From assembly GCF_900240975.1 (NCBI RefSeq), contig NZ_LT968776.1, positions 1-64,000 on the forward strand: 64,000 nucleotides of DNA. The letters run 5' to 3'. Below are positions 10,972 to 21,420 of the stretch, one piece after another. Numbering within the stretch: position 1 is the first letter of the stretch; every line of letters begins with the position of its first letter. The notes beneath the pieces were generated by a model. It was given only the letters and a program-made list of their open reading frames with translations. It was not told where the DNA came from and did not search any database. A program made the position numbers and the translations under genes. This DNA is from Mycobacterium sp. 4858 (GTDB lineage Bacteria > Actinomycetota > Actinomycetes > Mycobacteriales > Mycobacteriaceae).

Positions 10972-11709
10972 TCAGTACTCGATGATCCTAGTCAGGAACG
11001 GCGTCATGCCGGGCTTGCGAACCGGGCTGACGGTCACCTTGCCGGCGAGGCTGGACGCCTCCAGCATCTGCCCATTGCCCAGATACATCGTGACGTGCTG
11101 GCCGCCGTTAGGGCCGTAGAAGATCAGGTCGCCGCGCCTGGCCTGGTCCGGCGGGATGTGCCGGCCGGCGTTGTACTGGTCGCCGGAGAACCGCGGGATC
11201 AGCACGCCGACGCCGGCGAAGCCGTACCGCATCAGGCCCGAGCAGTCGAAACCGGTGATGTTGGCGCCGTCGCCGACGCCCTTGCTGGGACCGTCCAGCG
11301 AGCCACCGCCCCAGGAGTAGGGAACGCCCATCTGCGATCCCATCCGCTTGATCACGTACTCGATGGCCTGCCGGCCGTAGACGCGGGGAATCTTGCCGCC
11401 CGGGTTGGTCGGGGCGGCCGCGGTGGGAGCGGGATCCCCCAGGATGTTGATTCCGAGGCCGCCGAGGAATTGCCTGCCCAGGTCCATCGTCGTTTGGGTC
11501 GCCTGCGCGGTGGCCTGCAGCGACGCGTTGGCGACCGCGAGCGGGTCGCCGGGGGCGCCGGCGCTGATCGTCGCGGGCAGGGTGGGGTCCCACGCCCCGG
11601 GGTCGGCCGCGGCCGGGGCGGACCCGGAGTAGGCCACAGACAGCAGCAGCCCGGTCACCACGGTGGTGATCCAGGCGAAGTTGATCAGACGAATCCGCTT
11701 GTGGTGCAT
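10972..11709 (-). CDS. ripB: Peptidoglycan endopeptidase RipB
   Basis: A 245-residue secreted NlpC/P60 hydrolase that cuts between D-Glu and meso-diaminopimelate in peptidoglycan stems. It begins with a signal peptide (RLINFAWITTVVTGLLLSVAYSGSAPAAADPG). A linker follows, then the catalytic domain: Cys156 (GFDCSGL), His205 (GGQHVTMYLG) and Glu217 (QMLEAS). The domain is very similar to that of RipA next door, but RipB lacks the long coiled-coil regulatory part. The ATG at 11709 is preferred because it gives the conserved short N-terminus and has GGAAAG just upstream. An ATG at 11730 adds 7 residues. It lies just downstream of ripA and is probably cotranscribed. Confidence 0.93.
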   Translation of the reverse strand: MHHKRIRLINFAWITTVVTGLLLSVAYSGSAPAAADPGAWDPTLPATISAGAPGDPLAVANASLQATAQATQTTMDLGRQFLGGLGINILGDPAPTAAAPTNPGGKIPRVYGRQAIEYVIKRMGSQMGVPYSWGGGSLDGPSKGVGDGANITGFDCSGLMRYGFAGVGVLIPRFSGDQYNAGRHIPPDQARRGDLIFYGPNGGQHVTMYLGNGQMLEASSLAGKVTVSPVRKPGMTPFLTRIIEY

Positions 11710-11734
11710 GGCTTTCCGTTCACTTCTCATTCGT

Positions 11735-13171
11735 TCACCACTCGATGTAGCGGACCACGTAGGGCGTCATGCCGCTGGTGCGCACCGGTGCGACGCGGAC
11801 TTTCAGACCGATGTCGGGAGCCTCGAGCATCTGGCCGTCGCCGAGGTAGATGGTCACGTGCTGGCTGCCGCCCGGCCCGTAGAAGATCACGTCGCCGCGA
11901 CGCATCTGCGAGGACGGGATCTTGCGGCCGAGGTTGTACTGCGAGCCCGAGTAATGCGGCAACTTGATGCCCACGCCGGCGAACGAGTACAGGACCAGGC
12001 CCGAACAGTCGAAGCCGGTGATGCCGGCCCCGGAGTCGATGCCCTTGCTCGGGCCGGCCGCGTTGCCGCCGCCCCAGGAGTAGGGCACGCCGATCTGCGA
12101 CATCCCGCGGCGGATCACGTATTCGGTGGCCTGCCGCCCGTACACCCGCGGGATCCGACCGGAAGTCCCGCCGGGGGCCGCGTTGGTGATGCCGGTGTCG
12201 TCGGGCTTGAGGATGCCGAGCTGCTGCAGGAAGTTGCGGCCCAGGCCGGCGGTGACCTGCGTCGAGGTGGCGGAAATGCCCAGCACCTGGTTGATCACCG
12301 CGATCGGGTCGCCCGGCACGTTGGCGCTGGGGATCATCGGCAGCGTGGGGTCCCAGGCGCCGTCCCAGCGGCGGGCCCCGCCCTGCGGTGCCGGCGCGCC
12401 CGGCGAGCCGGTCTCCCACCGGTCGCCCGATGCGGGGGCGGCGGGTCCGCCGGGACCCGTCGACCATTGCCGTTTGGCCGCTTCGAGTTTGGTCTGAGCC
12501 TCGTCGCGTTCGGCGGCCAGGCGAGTGATCTGTTCGCGTTGTTCGTCGAACTTGCGCTTGGAGTCGGTCAGCGCCGCCACCGCGGCGTCCTGGCTGCCCT
12601 TGGCGTCGGCGGCGGCCTTGTCGGCCTTCTGCTTGGCCAGCCGCGCCGCCGATTCCTTGTTCACCTGTTCGGTGCGCGCCCGCTGCAGCTTGGCCATCAC
12701 CGTCTGGGAACTCGCGGACAGGGTCTTGGCGGCGGCCTGGGTGGCGATGATGTCGTCGGGGCTGCTGGCGGTCAGGTAAGCGTTCGAGGGGCCGTTCATG
12801 TAGGTGGCCGCCGCGAACGTGTCGAACCGCTGCTGCGCCGCGGCGATCGCGGCGTTGGCGTCTTTGACCGCCTGCTGGCTTGTCTCCAGGTCGTGCTGGG
12901 CCGCCGCGGCGTTGTCCCGGGAGGTCTCGACGTCGACCAGCGCCTTGTTGACGCTTTCCTGTTCGGTCTGGATTTCGGCGCTCAGGTTTTCCAGCCGTTG
13001 GTTGGCCTTGGCGACGTTGGCGATCAAGCCGGCCAGGCTGTCCGCGGCGGGATCACCGTGCGCGAGCCCCGGCGTGCAAAGCAGCAGGGCCACGCTCACC
13101 ACCGATGGCACGACCGGCCGGACCAGCCTCGCGACCGGCCTCACAGCGGAGCCCCGGCGTGTGCGTGTCAT
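11735..13171 (-). CDS. ripA: Peptidoglycan endopeptidase RipA
   Basis: A 478-residue secreted endopeptidase needed for daughter-cell separation in mycobacteria. It partners with RpfB, and its activity is kept in check by its N-terminal domain and by proteolysis. A signal peptide (VVPSVVSVALLLCTPGLAHG) precedes a long coiled coil at about residues 45-235 (LENLSAEIQTEQESVNKAL, later LAAERDEAQTKLEAAKRQW). A Pro/Gly-rich linker follows, then the NlpC/P60 domain with Cys389, His438 and Glu450. The blocking-loop region upstream of the domain is present. Length is close to the 472 residues of M. tuberculosis RipA, whose triad is Cys383, His432 and Glu444. Directly precedes ripB. Confidence 0.95.
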   Translation of the reverse strand: MTRTRRGSAVRPVARLVRPVVPSVVSVALLLCTPGLAHGDPAADSLAGLIANVAKANQRLENLSAEIQTEQESVNKALVDVETSRDNAAAAQHDLETSQQAVKDANAAIAAAQQRFDTFAAATYMNGPSNAYLTASSPDDIIATQAAAKTLSASSQTVMAKLQRARTEQVNKESAARLAKQKADKAAADAKGSQDAAVAALTDSKRKFDEQREQITRLAAERDEAQTKLEAAKRQWSTGPGGPAAPASGDRWETGSPGAPAPQGGARRWDGAWDPTLPMIPSANVPGDPIAVINQVLGISATSTQVTAGLGRNFLQQLGILKPDDTGITNAAPGGTSGRIPRVYGRQATEYVIRRGMSQIGVPYSWGGGNAAGPSKGIDSGAGITGFDCSGLVLYSFAGVGIKLPHYSGSQYNLGRKIPSSQMRRGDVIFYGPGGSQHVTIYLGDGQMLEAPDIGLKVRVAPVRTSGMTPYVVRYIEW

Positions 13172-13326
13172 TCGACTCAGGTCTCCTACGGCTCAACGTG
13201 ACGGGCGGCGCCGGCCACGAAGTTCACAAAGGGCGCCAAAGACAACAGCAGCATCATTTGCACCGTACGTCACACTTTTGGGCGTGCAAACGCTCCGCCG
13301 AAATCGCACTCTCTACGTGCGTTTAA

Positions 13327-13344
13327 TGTGACCGAACGGTGACC
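13327..13344 (-). promoter_or_regulatory. Tandem GTCAC motif upstream of ripA (possible MtrA site)
   Basis: On the minus strand this reads GGTCACCGTTCGGTCACA, two GTCAC cores with an 11-bp period. It lies about 155 bp upstream of the ripA start in the 242-bp gap to the next gene. A further GTCACAC lies at about 13268 on the plus strand. MtrA is reported to bind tandem GTCACA-like repeats and to act at the ripA promoter. The link here is inference from similarity only. Confidence 0.3.
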
Positions 13345-13413
13345 TACCGTGTTTGCCGCGCGGTGGCAGCGCGACCCCGGTGACCGTGTTTCGGCCGAGG
13401 CGGACGCGCCTGG

Positions 13414-13956
13414 CTAGGCCGTGTTGGTGGGCGTCACTTCCTGCGCCCCCGCCGAATCCGCCGGGGTTGCTGAACGCTTGCTGCGCAACTGCAGGAAGCG
13501 GGTCCCGACCGCCGCCGCGAGCACGGCGAGCAACAGGAAGATGGTCAGGCCCGTCCAGGGAAATTCCGGGGCTTCCAGCTCGTTGAGGAAGTGCTGGGCC
13601 GAGACGACCGGATTGCCCGTCTTGGCGTGATCCTCGCCGGCCTCGAGCGTGACGCGCGGGAATTGCGTGCTGTAGCTCCCGACGTAGCTCGTGCTCAGGG
13701 TCAGGACGGTGGCGTCGTGATAGTCGGCGCCGACCACCGTGGAGATGTCGCGCAGCGGGGTGTCGTTCGGAGGGTTGTGATCGAGCAGCACGATCTTGAG
13801 GTTGATGCCGTGCGCGTGGGCTTCGTCGACGATGTGCAACAGGCCGGGCATGTCCGCCGCCGGCGCGCTGACGCCCGTGGCGGCGACCTGGGCCTTGACC
13901 GCGGTCACGTCGACGTCTTGCGGGATGTAGACGGGTAGGGCCGGGTGCCAGGTCAT
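13414..13956 (-). CDS. Tail-anchored membrane protein (Rv1476-like, DUF6676)
   Basis: A 180-residue protein. The N-terminal 130 residues form an alpha/beta domain (VYIPQDVDVTAVKAQVAATG, IVLLDHNPPNDTPLRDISTVVG, TVLTLSTSYVGSYS). One C-terminal membrane helix follows (WTGLTIFLLLAVLAAAVGTRFLQL) and a short tail. There is no signal peptide, so the large domain may be cytosolic unless the protein is inserted otherwise. Position between ripA and acn identifies it as the Rv1476 equivalent. Function is unknown. A strong Shine-Dalgarno AGGAGGGACATC directly precedes the ATG. The position beside ripA hints at an envelope role, but nothing in the sequence proves it. Confidence 0.82.
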   Translation of the reverse strand: MTWHPALPVYIPQDVDVTAVKAQVAATGVSAPAADMPGLLHIVDEAHAHGINLKIVLLDHNPPNDTPLRDISTVVGADYHDATVLTLSTSYVGSYSTQFPRVTLEAGEDHAKTGNPVVSAQHFLNELEAPEFPWTGLTIFLLLAVLAAAVGTRFLQLRSKRSATPADSAGAQEVTPTNTA

Positions 13957-14067
13957 GATGTCCCTCCTGCCGTAGCGCTACAGGCACCGTACGCGACTTC
14001 GGTTCGGGGGGTTTAAACCGTCGACTCAGGCGATAAGACTTGGGGAGTACGGGCGCCCCTTTTAATG

Positions 14068-14083
14068 CAGGACAAGCGTACTG
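14068..14083 (+). promoter_or_regulatory. AcnR operator upstream of acn
   Basis: CAGGACAAGCGTACTG is an imperfect inverted repeat that fits the AcnR consensus CAGNACnnncGTACTG as I remember it from Corynebacterium glutamicum and relatives. It lies 65 bp before the acn start codon, where a repressor would block the promoter. The matching TetR regulator is encoded just downstream of acn. Confidence 0.75.
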
Positions 14084-14147
14084 TTAATGTTGCACCGCAC
14101 CGCCGACACGGCCCGTCGGTGGAAGAACTTAATCCTCGGGAGTTGAA

Positions 14148-16979
<2,832 letters not shown>

Positions 16980-17000
16980 GCAACCGGCCAACTCCGGCCC

Positions 17001-17591
17001 ATGCCAAAAGTCAGTGAGGACCATCTGGCGGCGCGCCGCCGCCAGATCCTCGACGGCGCCCGCCGCTGCTTCGCCGAACACGGCTACGACAGGGCCACCG
17101 TGCGGCGGCTGGAACAGGCGATCGGGATGTCGCGCGGCGCGATCTTTCACCACTTCCGGGACAAGGACGCGCTGTTCTTCGCGCTGGCACACGAGGACGC
17201 CGAGCGGATGGCCGACGTGGCGTCGCGCGAGGGCCTTATCCAGGTGATGCGCGACATGCTCGCCGCCCCCGACCAGTTCGACTGGCTGGCCACCAGGTTG
17301 GAGATCGCGCGCAAGCTGCGCAACGACCCGGACTTCAACCGCGGTTGGGCCGAGCGGTCCGCGGAACTGGCGGCGGCGACGACCGATCGGTTGCGCCGGC
17401 AGAAGGAAGCGCAACGGGTGCGTGACGACGTGCCCGGCGACGTGTTGCAGTGCTACCTGGAGTTGGTGCTCGACGGCCTGGTGGCGCGGCTGGCCTCAGG
17501 CGAGGACCCGCGGCGGTTGTCCGCCGTGCTCGACCTGGTGGAGAAGTCGGTGCGGCGCAACGAATCCGGGGATTCCGTACCGCGCGAGTAG
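17001..17591 (+). CDS. acnR: TetR-family repressor of acn (AcnR-like)
   Basis: A 196-residue TetR-type regulator. The N-terminal helix-turn-helix is clear: RRRQILDGARRCFAEHGYDRATVRRLEQAIGMSRGAIFHHFRDKDALF (residues 12-60). The C-terminal ligand-binding domain is all-helical. It lies 21 bp after acn in the same direction, the arrangement of acn-acnR in corynebacteria and of acn-Rv1474c in M. tuberculosis. In C. glutamicum AcnR represses acn and responds to citrate-like ligands and metal. The operator at 14068-14083 fits this role. The symbol is given by analogy. Confidence 0.85.
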   Translation: MPKVSEDHLAARRRQILDGARRCFAEHGYDRATVRRLEQAIGMSRGAIFHHFRDKDALFFALAHEDAERMADVASREGLIQVMRDMLAAPDQFDWLATRLEIARKLRNDPDFNRGWAERSAELAAATTDRLRRQKEAQRVRDDVPGDVLQCYLELVLDGLVARLASGEDPRRLSAVLDLVEKSVRRNESGDSVPRE

Positions 17592-17601
17592 CGCGGCGAC
17601 G

Positions 17602-17811
17602 CTACGCCCGCGCGGTCCGCGACGTGTGGTTGGGGCCACCCCGGCCGCGCATCGTGGTGCCCGCCTGCAGCAGCAGGGCGTGAACCGATCCGTACGATCT
17701 GCCGGTGCTGGCCGCCAACGTGCGGATGCTGGCCCCGCCCTCGTAGGCGTTACGCAGCTCGAACAACAATTGCTCGCGGGTCTTCTTCGACCTCTGCAGC
17801 GTCCTTTTCAT
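17602..17811 (-). CDS. Small helix-turn-helix protein (Rv1473A-like)
   Basis: A 69-residue basic protein. Its core is a helix-turn-helix: REQLLFELRNAYEGGASIRTLAASTGRSYGSVHALLLQAG (residues 12-51), close in pattern to the DNA-binding part of small actinobacterial regulators and recombinase-type HTH domains. A short tail rich in Arg and Gly follows. Position between the acn regulator and the ABC-F gene matches Rv1473A. Targets are unknown. Convergent with acnR, with 10 bp between the stops. It lies about 80 bp upstream of the ABC-F stop on the same strand, so it is a separate gene read away from it. Confidence 0.78.
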   Translation of the reverse strand: MKRTLQRSKKTREQLLFELRNAYEGGASIRTLAASTGRSYGSVHALLLQAGTTMRGRGGPNHTSRTARA

Positions 17812-17891
17812 GGATGCCCTCCGCGCCCGAACACGATCGCAAGCACCAAGAGTAAAAAGCCGGCGCCGCCCGCGGGCCGATTTGACCGAAG

Positions 17892-19520
17892 TCAGGCGAG
17901 CTCGATGAGATCCCGGTATTCGTCGGACCAGAAGTCCTCGGTGCCGTCGGGCAGCAGCACCACGCGCTGCGGGTCCAGCGCCTCGGCCGCCCCGGGGTCG
18001 TGCGTCACCAGGACCACCGCACCCTGATAGCTGCGCAGCGCGTCGAGGACCTGTTCGCGCGAGGCGGGATCCAGGTTGTTCGTCGGTTCGTCGAGCAGCA
18101 GCACGTTGGCGGTGGAGGCCACCAGGCCGGCCAGCGCGAGCCGGGTCTTCTCCCCGCCCGACAGGGTGCCCGCCGGCTGGTCGAGTTGCGGGCCGCTGAA
18201 CATGAACGCGCCCAACAGGCCGCGCAGGTCCTGCTCCCCCGAATCGGGCGCGGCGTGCCGGATGTTCTCCCACACGCTCGCGTCGTTGTCGAGAGTGTCG
18301 TGCTCCTGCGCGAAGTAGCCCATGCGCAAACCGTGGCCCGGCTCCAGCCCGCCGGTGTCGGGCTGCTCGGTGCCGGCCAGCAGTCGCAGCAGCGTGGTCT
18401 TGCCGGCGCCGTTGAGGCCCAGCACCACCACCCGAGAGCCCCGGTCGATGGCCAGGTCGACGCCGGTGAACACCTCCAGCGAGCCGTACGACTTGCTCAG
18501 TCCCTTGGCGACCAACGGTGTGCGCCCGCACGGGGCGGGGGTCGGGAACTTGATGCGCGCCACCTTGTCGGCCACTCGCTCCTCGTCGAGCGCGGCCATC
18601 ATCCGATCGGCACGGCGCAACATGTTTTGCGCCGCAACGGCTTTCGTGGCTTTGGCGCCCAGCTTGGCCGCCTGCGTGCGCAACGCGGAGGCCTTGCGTT
18701 CGGCGTTGGCGCGCTCGCGGCGGCGGCGCTGTTCGTCGGTGGCCCGGGCGTCCAGGTACTTTTGCCAACCCATGTTGTAGACGTCGACCTCGCCGCGCAC
18801 GGCGTCCAGAAACCACACCCGGTTCACGACGTCGGCGAGCAGCTCGACGTTGTGGCTGATGATCACCAGGCCGCCGGTGTGGGTCCGCAGAAAATCACGC
18901 AACCAGCCGATCGAATCCGCGTCCAGGTGGTTGGTGGGCTCGTCGAGCAGCAGCGTGGTCGACGACCCAGCACCGGTGTCCGACGCGGCGAACAGGATGC
19001 GCGCCAGCTCCACCCGGCGGCGCTGCCCACCGGACAGCGTGCGCAGCTTCTGCGTCAGCACCCGGTCCGGCAAGCCGAGGCTCGCGCAGATGCGGCTGGC
19101 TTCACTCTCGGCGCCGTAGCCGCCCAACGCGACGAACTGCTCCTCGAGCTGTCCGTAGCGGCGGATGGCGCGGTCGCGGGCGTCGTCGTCGGCGACCTCG
19201 GCCATCAACGCCTGCTGCTTTTCCAGGTCGGTGAGCAGCACGTCCAGACCGCGGGCGGACAGGACGCGGTCGCGGGCCAGGACTTCGAGGTCCCCCTCTT
19301 TGGGATCCTGTGGCAGATAACCGATTTCACCGGCGCGCACGACGGATCCCGCATACGGTTCGGTCTCGCCCGCCAGGATGCGCAGGGTGGTGGTCTTGCC
19401 CGCGCCGTTGCGACCGACCAGCCCGATGCGGTCGCCGGGCTGCACGCGCAGGTCCGGGCCGTCCGGTGAGAGCAGAATGCGCGCACCAGCGCGGACCTCG
19501 AGGTCCGTGGCCGTGATCAC
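17892..19520 (-). CDS. ABC-F family ATPase
   Basis: A 542-residue protein with two ABC ATPase domains and no membrane helix. Domain 1 has GRNGAGKTTTL, signature LSGGQRRRVEL and Walker B LLLDEPTNHLDADS. Domain 2 has GLNGAGKTTLLRLL, LSGGEKTRLAL and LLLDEPTNNLDPAS. They are joined by a charged helical linker rich in Arg and Ala at about residues 250-320. ABC-F proteins bind the ribosomal E site and tune translation or protect it from antibiotics. Which subgroup this belongs to is not clear by eye. Position matches Rv1473. The start is GTG with GGGAG upstream. It lies 21 bp after echA12 and probably shares its transcript. Confidence 0.92.
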   Translation of the reverse strand: MITATDLEVRAGARILLSPDGPDLRVQPGDRIGLVGRNGAGKTTTLRILAGETEPYAGSVVRAGEIGYLPQDPKEGDLEVLARDRVLSARGLDVLLTDLEKQQALMAEVADDDARDRAIRRYGQLEEQFVALGGYGAESEASRICASLGLPDRVLTQKLRTLSGGQRRRVELARILFAASDTGAGSSTTLLLDEPTNHLDADSIGWLRDFLRTHTGGLVIISHNVELLADVVNRVWFLDAVRGEVDVYNMGWQKYLDARATDEQRRRRERANAERKASALRTQAAKLGAKATKAVAAQNMLRRADRMMAALDEERVADKVARIKFPTPAPCGRTPLVAKGLSKSYGSLEVFTGVDLAIDRGSRVVVLGLNGAGKTTLLRLLAGTEQPDTGGLEPGHGLRMGYFAQEHDTLDNDASVWENIRHAAPDSGEQDLRGLLGAFMFSGPQLDQPAGTLSGGEKTRLALAGLVASTANVLLLDEPTNNLDPASREQVLDALRSYQGAVVLVTHDPGAAEALDPQRVVLLPDGTEDFWSDEYRDLIELA

Positions 19521-19541
19521 ATCTACTCCCTTGTGTGGTGG

Positions 19542-20351
19542 CTATTTGTCGTCGGTGAACACCGGCGGCCGCTTTTCCGCGCGCGCGGCAACCGCTTCTT
19601 CGAAGTTGGCGGTGAGCAGACGAACGAACAGCTGGCCCAAGCCTTCGGCTTGCATGTGCCCTTCCAGGCTACCGGCGTCCAGTCCACTCCACAGTGTGCG
19701 CTTGGTCAACTCGATTCCCGGCCGCGAGAACGCCGCCATCCGCGCCGCAATCGCGTAGCAGGTGTCCAGCAACTGCTCGTCGGGCACCTGGCACGACACC
19801 AGCCCGATGCGCTCGGCCTCCTCGGCGGTGACGTCGCGTCCGGTCAGCATGATTTCAAAAGCCCGCGACGAGCCGATGGCCCTGGGCAGCAGGTAGCTCA
19901 GCCCCAGTTCGCTGGCGGTCAGGCCGTTGTTGATGCCGGCCGCGCGAAAGTACGCGCCGGTCGATGCGACCCGGATGTCGCAGGCCAGCGCCAGGCACAG
20001 CCCGCCGCCGATGGCCGGGCCGTTGACCGCGGCGATCACCGGCTGGTGCAGGCGCCGCAGCCCCAGGATGACCTCGTCGAGGACCTCCATGGAGCGCAGC
20101 GCGTAAGTCGGGCGGGTGAGCCCCTCGACGTGGGGCACCGAGCCCGCGGACTTGTGGTCGGCGCCCGAGGAGAACCCCCGGCCCGCCCCGGTCAGCACGA
20201 CCACGCGCACGGAATTGTCGTACCGGACCTTCTCGAAGGCCTCTTTGAGCGGCACCATGACGTCGAACGCCATGGAGTTCATCCGCTCGGGACGATTGAG
20301 GGTTATCAGCGCGACGCCGGGCCGCGGGTGCTCTACCAGTACCAAGCTCAC
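19542..20351 (-). CDS. echA12: Enoyl-CoA hydratase/isomerase family protein EchA12
   Basis: A 269-residue crotonase-fold protein. The oxyanion-hole segments are GRGFSSGADHKSAG and NGPAIGGGLCLALACDIRVAS. When aligned by eye with rat enoyl-CoA hydratase, the two catalytic glutamates fall on Cys (GGGLCLA) and Gly (FRAAGINNG). A Glu in GLTASELGL may take over, so a plain hydratase role is doubtful. The protein otherwise resembles M. tuberculosis EchA12 closely. The start is GTG. It is followed by the ABC-F gene after 21 bp. A 460-bp gap with no convincing gene lies upstream. Confidence 0.88.
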   Translation of the reverse strand: MSLVLVEHPRPGVALITLNRPERMNSMAFDVMVPLKEAFEKVRYDNSVRVVVLTGAGRGFSSGADHKSAGSVPHVEGLTRPTYALRSMEVLDEVILGLRRLHQPVIAAVNGPAIGGGLCLALACDIRVASTGAYFRAAGINNGLTASELGLSYLLPRAIGSSRAFEIMLTGRDVTAEEAERIGLVSCQVPDEQLLDTCYAIAARMAAFSRPGIELTKRTLWSGLDAGSLEGHMQAEGLGQLFVRLLTANFEEAVAARAEKRPPVFTDDK

Positions 20352-20811
20352 CCAAGCAACCTAGCGCGTGGGGTGCGCAGCCCCGACGATGGCGGGATCC
20401 TCTAGTTTGGGAGTCAGACTTTGGAGAAATCTCCAAGTTTGTCATCGCGGACGCACGGGTACAGCAAATCGCCCCTCGTTCTCACGGTTTAGGAAGCTAA
20501 TGCTCAGAGCACGCATCGAGGGCTTCAAGGAAGCCTGTTTTCTGGTCCTGGGCGCGCTAGCTGCTCTGCCGGCCTCACAATTGGGCCTCAAGTAGCGCAG
20601 ACCGGCTTCCTCGCCGGCCTCGGCGGCCGTGGGTACGTGGGTTACCACCCCACGAACACACCGGCAGCGGCGTGGCTGCGCCGGGATCCCCCGCCGCATG
20701 CCGTACCCGTAGGAGGCTCGGGGCGCCTCGCGCCGCCGGAAGGCACGCCAATTCCGGCCTCCTTGACCGTTCGCCTCCCGATTCGCGGGATCGCGGGCCT
20801 CAGGGCCGGAG
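20352..20811. other. 460-bp intergenic region with hairpins, no convincing gene
   Basis: The gap lies between trx and echA12, both on the minus strand. It holds a 6-bp stem CGTGGG/CCCACG (20636-20654), which may end trx transcription, and a second stem CCGGC-N6-GCCGG near 20612. A 31-codon plus-strand frame at 20500-20595 (MLRARIEGFKEACFLVLGAL) has AGGAAG upstream, but nothing else supports it as a gene. In M. tuberculosis, as I recall, this interval is arranged differently. No tRNA or insertion sequence was recognised. Confidence 0.5.
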
Positions 20812-21165
20812 CTATTCGGCCTGGCCGGCCTGGGCCGCGTCCACGTCGAATGCCCGGATCTGCTGGACCAGGTCTTCGAGGGCCGCGGGCGGCAGCGCGC
20901 CGGCCTGATTGAACAACAGTTTGCCCTTCTTGAAGGCCATCAGCGTGGGGATGGACCGGATCTGGGCGGCCGCGGCCAGCTGCTGTTCGGCCTCGGTGTC
21001 GACCTTCGCGTGCACGATGTCGGGATGCTTCTCCGAAGACGCCTGGAAGGTGGGCCCGAACTGGCGGCACGGTCCGCACCACGACGCCCAGAAATCGACG
21101 AGGACGATGTCGTTGCCCTCGATGGTTTCGTTGAACTTCTCAGCCGTGAGATCGAGTGTTGTCAC
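20812..21165 (-). CDS. trxB1: Thioredoxin (TrxB1-like)
   Basis: A 117-residue thioredoxin with the classical active site WCGPC (residues 29-33) inside VLVDFWASWCGPCRQFGP and the cis-proline loop IRSIPTLMAF. It has no signal peptide, so it acts in the cytosol as a disulfide reductase. The sequence is close to M. tuberculosis Rv1471. The symbol trxB1 is the name used there, although the product is a thioredoxin and not a reductase. The GTG at 21165 gives the conserved start MTTLDLTAEKFNETI. The open frame continues for another 700 codons upstream over fadE15, which is an antisense shadow. Divergent from fadE15. Confidence 0.9.
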   Translation of the reverse strand: MTTLDLTAEKFNETIEGNDIVLVDFWASWCGPCRQFGPTFQASSEKHPDIVHAKVDTEAEQQLAAAAQIRSIPTLMAFKKGKLLFNQAGALPPAALEDLVQQIRAFDVDAAQAGQAE

Positions 21166-21314
21166 ATTTGCTCCAACGCCGGAACCCGGCGCGGTGTTCC
21201 CGGTCGACGACGACGGCGGTGCGTGCGCCGCCGGGTCGTCGCAACCGCATCGCCGGATTCGCCTACGGCCCAACGCAACCGCGCGCGCCCGGTTCGGCAC
21301 GACGACACCGGGTC

Positions 21315-21344
21315 GTAACCTGCCTGCGGCCCGCCGTAGGTTAC
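21315..21344. promoter_or_regulatory. Inverted repeat in the trx-fadE15 intergenic region
   Basis: GTAACCT (21315-21321) and AGGTTAC (21338-21344) form a perfect 7-bp dyad with a 16-bp spacer. The dyad lies 77 bp before the fadE15 start and 150 bp before the trx start. The size and place suit a dimeric regulator. No known consensus was matched with certainty. Confidence 0.35.
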
Positions 21345-21420
21345 GGTTGCGTACGTTTTCCCACGTCGGAGACACTGATGCGGACGATCCGCCGCCTCGA
21401 GGACCAGTGAGGGAATCGCG

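Noticed and set aside
20500..20595. 31-codon plus-strand frame as a gene
   Set aside because: A fair Shine-Dalgarno is the only support; too short to trust without conservation or expression data.
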